DNA of 64,000 nucleotides from positions 2,250,001 through 2,314,000 of the forward strand of contig SMMW01000585.1 in assembly GCA_004794655.1 (NCBI GenBank), written 5' to 3'. Position numbers and translations under genes: made by a program. This stretch comes from Marisa cornuarietis (lineage: Eukaryota > Mollusca > Gastropoda > Architaenioglossa > Ampullariidae). The notes under the pieces are model-generated. The model worked only from the letters and a program-made list of their open reading frames with translations. It was not told the DNA's origin and did no database searches. The number at the start of each line of letters is the position of its first letter. The stretch's first letter is position 1. Of the stretch, positions 53,201-62,200 are shown piece after piece.

Positions 53201-56200
53201 CATGAACAAGGCATTAATTATCTCTGACCTAAATATAGATCCTATCTTTATAAAATAAAAGAACAAAGTAAATTTCAAAGGAAAATGACTACATCTTTTT
53301 TATGCAAAAGTATGATTTATTATTAAATGATCTAACTGAAATCCCATCTCAAAAGTTCCCTTTCTTGATTATCACCCACCCACACAATAAATCTTTTTGA
53401 TGTCAATAATTTGTAACATCCATGCATTTTAGAAGTCTTGTCATGTTAAGCCCAAAATCAAGATATTAGGAATATAAATAATATCAAACAATGTTTCTTT
53501 TACATCTACAACAGACTAGTTAAAGCCCATCTCTACTGTTATTCTGATAAGCATGTACTGTTTCTGCATTGTAGCTATTATTTAAACTGATAATGCTCTT
53601 CTTCTCATCTAGGGCCAATGGCAGTATTAAGCTGACAAAAAGCACAGGTCACTTCTGTACAGTACTGAACAATACTGATCAATATTGACAAAATAATTTC
53701 GATGTAATATTTCTATTACTCAAAAATCATTGCAATTTTCCACCACCAGTCCTTCAACATGAGTTATGCATATAACCACCAAAAGATCACCTTCAGAGCA
53801 TTTGAAAGGATAAAGTCTGAAGTCATCTAGAACAATGACATTGTGGCCGCCATTTTCAATTGTTCCAGTTACAGCCATCTGTGGACATTAGACAAGTCAT
53901 ATACATCATGAACAACTTAAGATTAGTGATATATATATATATATACGTGTGATAAAGGGTGGCGTAGAGCCAGCTGAAGACCAGTTGGTGGGCAGCGCTG
54001 GTCAGTAGAGCATATTTGGCACACAAGTTTGTGATGTCCAGTGGGAATGGAGGAGGCCATGGGGAGAAGGAGGGGTTTCCCACTAGGCCAGGTGTGAAGA
54101 ACCTTTTTTCCTCCAAGAGCCATTCTGATATTTAAAACATCATTCGTGGGCCATACAAAATTATCTACGTAAAAAATTAGCCTGTTCTGTTTGGGGAAGC
54201 CAACCACAGTATCTTAACACTTTTGCAATGTGTACAAGCTCAGCCTGCCTGGTACTGCTGTCCTCTGAATCATCACAGTTCACCTTTTTGTAATTAAGTG
54301 CCTGAAAATTATGCCCTGTCACTCTGGAAAGCAAAGCAAAACATCTGTTTGGAATCTATAAAATATATTTTTTATAATTAGAAAGTTTCTATAGGATCAG
54401 AGTATACTTTTACAGTAAACCATTTTCCTAATTCATAAATTTCTGCTTCTGATTGTGCAGTAAAAGTACATTAATAATAATAAAGCTAGAACTGTCAGCT
54501 GTCAAATGACGTACCATAACACAGATGCAAATAACTCTAGTGCTTCCGAAAATGAACTAGCGCCATCTGTTGCAAAAATTGCATCATGACTTTTCTGACA
54601 ACCCAATATATAAAACAATAATTCAAATAATTTCTTAAATTATAATTTTGTATTTATTCTGCATGAGCTTTTTTGTTTGTCTTCTTATTTTATCTAGTGA
54701 CTATAGAGATCTGATTGCAATAAACAAAATTCACAAAAATGGGCAACTACCAGCTATCTAACAGCACTTAGCAGAGTAATTATCTACTACTATAACAGAA
54801 AAAGTCTGCCAAAGTGAGAAAATTTAGTGTAAAATAATTATAGTGGACCTATTTATTTTCCCCTTTTCTTAGTTAACTGTTCTTGCAAGGTGTGCTGAAT
54901 ACCAGTTACCAGACCACACATATATGAGCAGAATGTAAGCAACCATAAATGTTATGCTCCATGCATATGTGATTTATGTAAGCAGTGACTTAAAGGATAC
55001 TCATATAGACATACCGTGAAAGAAGTTGATTCCACAAATACATCCATAAATTCTTCAGTCCATGTGTTTCCTTGACTGCCATTAAGAAAGATGTCAGTGT
55101 TGGGATCTGAATCAAGTCGATACCAGCTGACAGAGAGAGTAGCAGGTGTGGAAGCCTGCATGTAGTACCAAAATGTAAAACAGTAGTAGAGGTGATCAGG
55201 GTTGTAGGAGATTGACTGAGATGTTAGCACTGCTGCACCTCCAGTTTGGCTCGCTTTCAGATAGATGTATTCACCTGGAAGAACAAAACTATCAGCAAAC
55301 ATACAGCAATTGGCCTATGTGATAATCAAAACTGCATATATCATATAAAATGTTTGTAAAGATAGAAAAAAAGGGAGTAGTATTTATTGTCCTTGAAAGG
55401 ATGGAGGATTATTTCTTGAAAGATCAGTTATTAACTCTCTCTCACGCACGCACGCATGCATATGTTGTGAAAATGGCTTCACTCTTTGTATGGCAAGATA
55501 AACAAAGCCAGATGATTCTCACCAATTAATTGCATGTTTATTGACTTACTTTATGACTCTCACACACATACATATATGCAGCTAGAATTCTATACCCTGT
55601 ATACTTTTATCTATTTAGGTAACCAAAGGCAGCACACCAGATCTGTGGTACAGCTATATGTCTCTTTTCTTCAATCTATCACTACGCTCTGCTTTTATTT
55701 TCATGCACTCCAGCCTATCCCTCTCCCGTCTAAACAAGGGCTGTATCTGCTTCATTGACAAACTTCGATCCCTGACAGTCCCTATGCTGCTCTATGCCAA
55801 TGAATCCCAGCAATTTCCCCCCAGTGATGCTAAATTAGTTCCTAAGTCTTAATCTGCTACAGTGACTGAAAAATAGTAGTCAATCATGATCATCATCAAT
55901 TTCTTTGAAAAATATTTTTTGCCAGTAAATGGCTCACCACTTTGTGTACCAGTTGTGTGGTCACTTGCAGGTCCAGAGTCCAAATAACCTATTTCTGCGC
56001 TGTTTACAAGCCAATCTAAATCATCACTGTTACTCTGAGTCCAGCTGCAGATACCACCCTGCTCAAAATCACAGTCTGCCAGTTCAAGACAGGTTGTAGG
56101 TGTCATAAGGATATCATCCAATGCAATGCCACCTGAGGTGCCATCCCCAACAAATCCTACAAACTCCACCTGCAAAATATAACTTTTTACATTATTATAA

Positions 56201-59200
56201 TGCATGTAAACTTCCTGTTTATCTATAAAATTAATGTGTTACCTAGGTCTATAATAAAATTTTAAAGTAAATTATCCATTTTCAAGACTTAACAGTTGAC
56301 AAGAATGTTGCAGTGTCCTGTTCAGGCTCCACCTCATTCACACTAGCAGGTACATGTACACCCAGTGAGTGCTGCCTCTAGATGATGAGATAGGTGGCAA
56401 ATGCTCCCTAGAAGCCATACGTCCAGTATGGATCATCTTCAGCAGTGAAAAACCTCCTCATATTCATTCTTATAACCAGTTTTAATTACAACTGTGGTCA
56501 AGCCAACCATATATCTCACACAACACTCCTTCTTCCCAGACCATGGCATCACAGAAGTTAGAATTAATCATCATGAGACAAGTTTTAAAACTAGTTTCAC
56601 GCAGCATTTGCACATCACAATATTCTCCTGTTTCAAACAAAACAGCCCCAGTTTTCCTAGGTGACCACAGCATATCATCTGGATTCCACTACCCACATAC
56701 CTCAATTGCATGTCTATTCATGCTCCTAACAGCTTATGGATAACAAGAGTGTCATATGACCTACCATTATTGTCAGTCAGCTACATTGTCCTCAATGCCT
56801 AAACCCTATGTGCACTGTCAGCTTTCCTCTCTTAAAATGGATGTTAAGCTAGACAAAGGCATAGCTAACTTTGCTATTACTTCCACAATTACTGTGTGCT
56901 CTCACCCCTATGTGACCTACCTGGTAAGGTTCTTTCCTCACTTTCACTAAGGTCTGTCAATGTTTGACAGACAAGTATACCAAAACTTTATAGTGCTTTT
57001 CAAAAAAAGACTCCAGGCCTTGTATGCAGGAAGCCCTGATTGGACTATCATCACAACAGCGCATACAAATTTTGATATAGGGGCCCCCAATAGCCGGCTA
57101 TTGTACATTACTGAATTGCAACCGGGGCCCCTGCATCAGAACTGGGGCTTCCTGCATATGAGGCTTTGCTGTCTTTGATGCAAGGTCTATACCACTACCA
57201 AAATGATGTCATATTTTAGATGCAAAAATGATCTTGAGACAAGTGACAAAGGGTGGTTTGCTTAACTCAGCAAGGTTTTAAATGTCAAGTTCACCCATAC
57301 TGCTAATCTAGACAGGATCTATAGGTTTTAACTATTGGAAAAACTGTGGAGAAAAAGAATTTACATAAAGAACTGGAGATATGATATTAAAGGATGTACT
57401 TTTGTTTGGCAGGGAAGAATTTTGTGTACAACTCACAATTCTTTATCATCAATTTTTAAGAAGCACAGGATTGCAGGGTTCATCAGTTAATTATTCAGAA
57501 TTACTGCTTAAGAGAATCACTCCCCAGATGTATACAGCAGCATGCAAACAGCATCACTTACACAGTTATTTGCCAAATAGAGGAATATACTGCAATTATT
57601 CTTTAACTCTATTTTGGAGACAATGATGGCTTGGCAGTATAGTTTCATGATTTCATTACTCACCTGGAATCTCTCAATGCTTTTAATGTTGATGAGAGCC
57701 AAATGCCACTGTGGACCTTGGTCATCATTTAATGACCACAATGTTGATTTGGTTTGTAATGGCTGTCCTACAATCCTGATGTAGACATACAGTATACCCA
57801 CATTCTCTCCTTCCATGTAATACCAGAAAGAGAGGCAGCTACCATAGGTAGGACTGTATGGCTTGCTCAGCAAGTGTGCTTCATCACCAGACTGTTGTGG
57901 ACTAGTTGTTTGGAAGTACATAAAGTGACCTGCCAAGACAAAAAGGGTTGATAAGTATTCTTTCCATTTATTTGTATTTAACTCTTTCAAGTTGTAAAGA
58001 ATTTTTATGCCTTTATGTATTTCTTGCTAATCTGGCAATTTGACAATGTAATCAAACCTCATCATCATCATCATTCCTTGTTACTCTTCAAGGAGCATTG
58101 GGCCACAACAACACCTCGCCAGCAGACCCGGTTTTGGGCAGCCCTCCTCAGCTGGGCCCATGTGGTTCCAGGGTCTTACTGCGGAGGGATAATGCTCGGG
58201 AGTTCCAGATGGGGCGTAGGGTGTTAAAAGCATGCCTGGCCTTGTTTATGCGTCGTCCACTCCACCGTCCTTGCTGACAATGCTCTCCAGATATATGAAG
58301 CCGTCTGTTTCCAGGATGTTCTCTCCTTGAAGATGGATTGGAAGTTCCTGCTTGTAACATCGCTTCAGTCTTCTTTCTGTTGATCTTTAAGCCGGTCTTC
58401 TCTGCTTCCTCTAATAGCTTACTCAGTTTGGTTTGTGAATGCTACTGCCGATGAGATATGTGACTAATGTCATCTGCAAAGTTCAGGTCCTCTAGCTGTT
58501 TGGTGAAGATCCACTGGATACCGGTGTTGTTGTCTTGGGTCGTCTTACGCATAATCCAGTCTATGACCATCAGGAAGATTGTCGGCAATAATATGCAATC
58601 CTGTCTTACGCCAGTCTTCATTACAAAAGGTTTAGTGAGTTTGCCGTTATGGATAACTTGGCAGGCAGGATGAGTCTTCGTAAATCCCTGGATAATGTTT
58701 ATGAATACCATAGATGGAATACCATAGTGGTTCATCAGGCTCCAGATGACGTCCCTGTCTACACTGCAAAAGGCCTTCTCAAAATCCACAAAAGTTATAT
58801 AAAGGGAGGATTGCCATTCGATAGACTGCTCAATGATGATACTGAGGGTAGCAATGTGGTCAGTGCATGACTTATCTTGGCGAAACCCTGCTTGTTCTGG
58901 TCTCAGTCTCTTGTCTAGGGCCTTCTTCGTTCTCTCTAGTATTATCCTTGTCAGGACTTTGCTGGGGATGGAGAGCAGCATGATCCTCCGCCAGTTGTTG
59001 CACTGGGAGAGGTCTCCTTCCTTTGGTAGTTTGACCAAGTGGGCTAATTTCCAGTCTGTTGGGACTAACTTTTGTTCCCATGTCTTGTGTAGGAGGGGCT
59101 GTAAAATTGTTGTTTCTGGGTCTGCCTTTAGTCTTCTGAGGGTATGACGTCCGGGCCTGCTGCTTTGCCACTTTTGATGCTTTTGATAGCTTTGATGATT

Positions 59201-62200
59201 TCTGTCTTGGTGGGAGGGCTGGTGTTAACGTGAAGTTGTTCAGTTGCTGGTAGTATGTAAGGTAAGGGGGTAGATAAGGTCGATTCAGCATCTCTTCTAA
59301 GTGCTCGATCCAGGGGTCTCTTTGTCCTGCATCTGTTATAGTCTTGCCATCTTTGTCTTTAACTGGCTTGTCTCCTTGTTCTTGAGGTACTGAGTATTGA
59401 ACTTGTGGTGTGAAGTCGATGAAGGACTTCAGTTTGATCTTGACGACTATTAGAAGGTGGTGGTCTGAAGCAGCGGAAGTGACAATACCTGCAGGGTGCA
59501 TATCATGGGCAAGCATGGAATTGGAACCATCAATGACAACGGAGAGAGACTGCCAGACTTTTGTGAAGAAAACAATCTACTGATTGGAGGCACACTCTTC
59601 CAACACAAAGACAATCATAAGGCAACGTGGACATCACCAGACGGGATCACAAAGAACCAGATATACCATGTCATCATCAACCGAAGATGGAGGAGCTCAC
59701 TTCAAGATGTCAGAGCCTACAGAGGAGCAGACATTGCCAGTGACCACACTCTTGTGATAGCCGCAGTTTCTCTGAAGCTACGCCGATCGCGAGGAAAACA
59801 GGCACGTCAGCAGAGAGTGGACTCCGGCAGACTGTAGGACCCAGCCACCAAACGGGCCTCTGTAGTGGAAGTTAAGAACAGGTTCCAGGCACTAGGGGAC
59901 CAACAGGAGATGACCTTAGAGGACTTCAATCGAGTCTTACAGGAAACAGGTGAGAAAATACTGGGCTTCCAACGAAAAAAAAAGAACAGTGGATCAGAGA
60001 AGAGACATGGAAAAGGAAAAAAGAGAGAAAGTCAACCAAGCAGAAAATCAACAACACCAGATCTGAACTTCTGAAGGAACAACACAGACAAAGATATACA
60101 GAAATAAACAAAGAGGTAAAGAGGATGATCAAAACCGACAAAAGGGACTACATAGAGAAACTGGCAGATGAAGCAGAAGAAGCAGCACGAAAAAATGACC
60201 TGAAGACACTGTATAAAATCAATAAACAGCTAAACAACAGGTTCAAAAACAGTGAGGTACCAGTGAAAGACATAAACGGAAATGTTGTCCAGGGAGAGGC
60301 AGAAAAACTACAGCGCTGGAGGGAACATTTTGAGTCGGTTCTGAACAGGCCAGACCCCCCTCAGCTTGCAGACATCCAGCCAGCTGATACAGACCTTGAC
60401 ATCTGCACAGACCCGCCAAGCCTGGAAGAAGTGACAGCAGCAATCAAGGCAATGAAAAGCGGCAAAGCACCAGGGGTAGATGGAATAACAGCAGAGATGT
60501 TGAAAGCAGATGTGAATGTGACAGCTCCCATGTTGACTGAAATCTTCAGGCAAGTTTGGGAATCAGGACAGATCCCCGATGCGTGGAAGACAGGGCTCAT
60601 CTTCAAGTTACCCAAGAAAGGAGATCTTGGAGACTGTAAAAACTGGAGGGGTATAACACTTCTTTCCATCACCAGCAAGGTCTTCAGCAAGATTGTTTTG
60701 TCAAGACTGACAGCAACCGTTGAGAAAGACCTCCGGCCTCAGCAAGCAGGATTTCGCCCTGGGCGATCCTGCTCTGAACTTATTTTCACTCTGCATCAGA
60801 TTCTGGAGCAGAGAAATGAGTGAAACGCACCGCTGTACATCAACTTCATCGAACTGGAGAAGGCTTTTGACAGCATCCACCGCGAGTCCTTATGGAAGAT
60901 CCTGAGGCATTACGGAGTCTCTGCGAAACTTGTCCAGGTCGTTGGAATGCTGTACAACGATTTCAAATCTTAGGTGGTCTGTGACATGGAGCTCACAGCC
61001 CCCTTCAACGTCAGCACTGGGGTGAAGCAGGACTGGATTTTGTCGCCGTTCCTTTTCATCCTGGCCATGGACTGGATCATGAAGAATTCCACCGACAGAG
61101 AGAGGAGAGGGATCAAATGGACCATGACTATGACAGCAACAACAATGCTGGAAGATTTGGACTTTGCTGATGACATTGCCTTGTTGTTACACCGCCACCA
61201 AGACATGCAGGAGAAAACAAATGCCTTCTCAGAAACAGCTGGAAACCTTGGCTTGAAGGTCAGCGCAAAGAAAACAAAAAGTATGAGAGTGAACGCCAGA
61301 GTCCAAGAAAACATCAAACTAAATGGAGAAGAGATTGAGGAAGTTGACAGTTTTACCTGTCTTAGGTCCAAGATGTCAAACACCGGGGATTTAGAGGTGG
61401 AGATTCGAGCCCGACTGGCGAAAACAAGCCAAGCCTTCGCCTCACTCAGGAGCACATAAAAGGCAAAAAACATCAGCCAGAAGACCAAGCTGAGAATCTT
61501 CAAGTCAAATGTGATCAGCACCCTCCTTTATGGATCAGAAACATGGAAGATGACCAAAAACATCGGTAACAGGCTTGACGTCTTCCAAAACAGATGCCTC
61601 AGGCCGCCCAAAGGAAACCTGAAAAGAACAGTGGAAAGGGAGATGAAAGGAAAGGGCTGGACATGGGGTCGCCTGTCGAGCGGGTTTCAGCCGATCGACA
61701 TCAGTGGCGGGCTCTGGTTGAGGCCTTATGTGCAAATAGCACGAAGAGGATGATTGATTTGATTGATTGATTGGTCCGAAGCAGCATCTGCTCCTCTTCT
61801 CAATCTAACATCTTGGAGACTCCTTCTCCACTTTCGAGCAACCGTTATATGGTCGATCTGGCTTTTCGTCTGGACATCTGGGAAAGTTCACGTTGTCTTC
61901 TGAATATTTTTGAGTGGGAACACAGTGCCACCTATGACGTGGTCATTGAAAGCGCAGAAGTCTGTGAAGAGCTCCGTTTTCGTTGCAGGAGCCGATGCCA
62001 TGTCTTCCCATGATGAGCTCCCTGCTGGTGCTGTCATCTCCCACTTTGGCATTTAGGTCTCCCATAATGATATTCAGATCTCTTCTTGGTGTGCAGTCAA
62101 GCTGAGACTGCAAGGAGCTATAGAATTCTTCTTTTTTCCTCTTCATCTGGTGAATTTTTTCGGTGCATAGCATTGGATGATGATCTTCCTTCCTTTAGCA

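Larger units (their letters stand above)
59475..61772 (+). mobile_element. RTE-like LINE (inner), 5'-truncated, nested in the outer LINE
   Basis: Plus strand, bounded by GGTCTGAAGCAGC (59462-59474) and GGTCCGAAGCAGC (61773-61785), a 13-bp target duplication with one mismatch. It starts inside the endonuclease ([18 protein letters not shown]), carries the linker and RT, and ends with a TTGATTGATTGATTGG tail. In-frame stops near 60821, 60972 and 61457, plus a deletion in the C-terminal region near 61600, show it is inactive. Confidence 0.88.

Noticed and set aside
59496..59837. A host gene encoding a craniofacial-development-protein-2-like endonuclease
   Set aside because: It is the truncated endonuclease of the inner LINE, bounded by a target-site duplication and followed by its reverse transcriptase.
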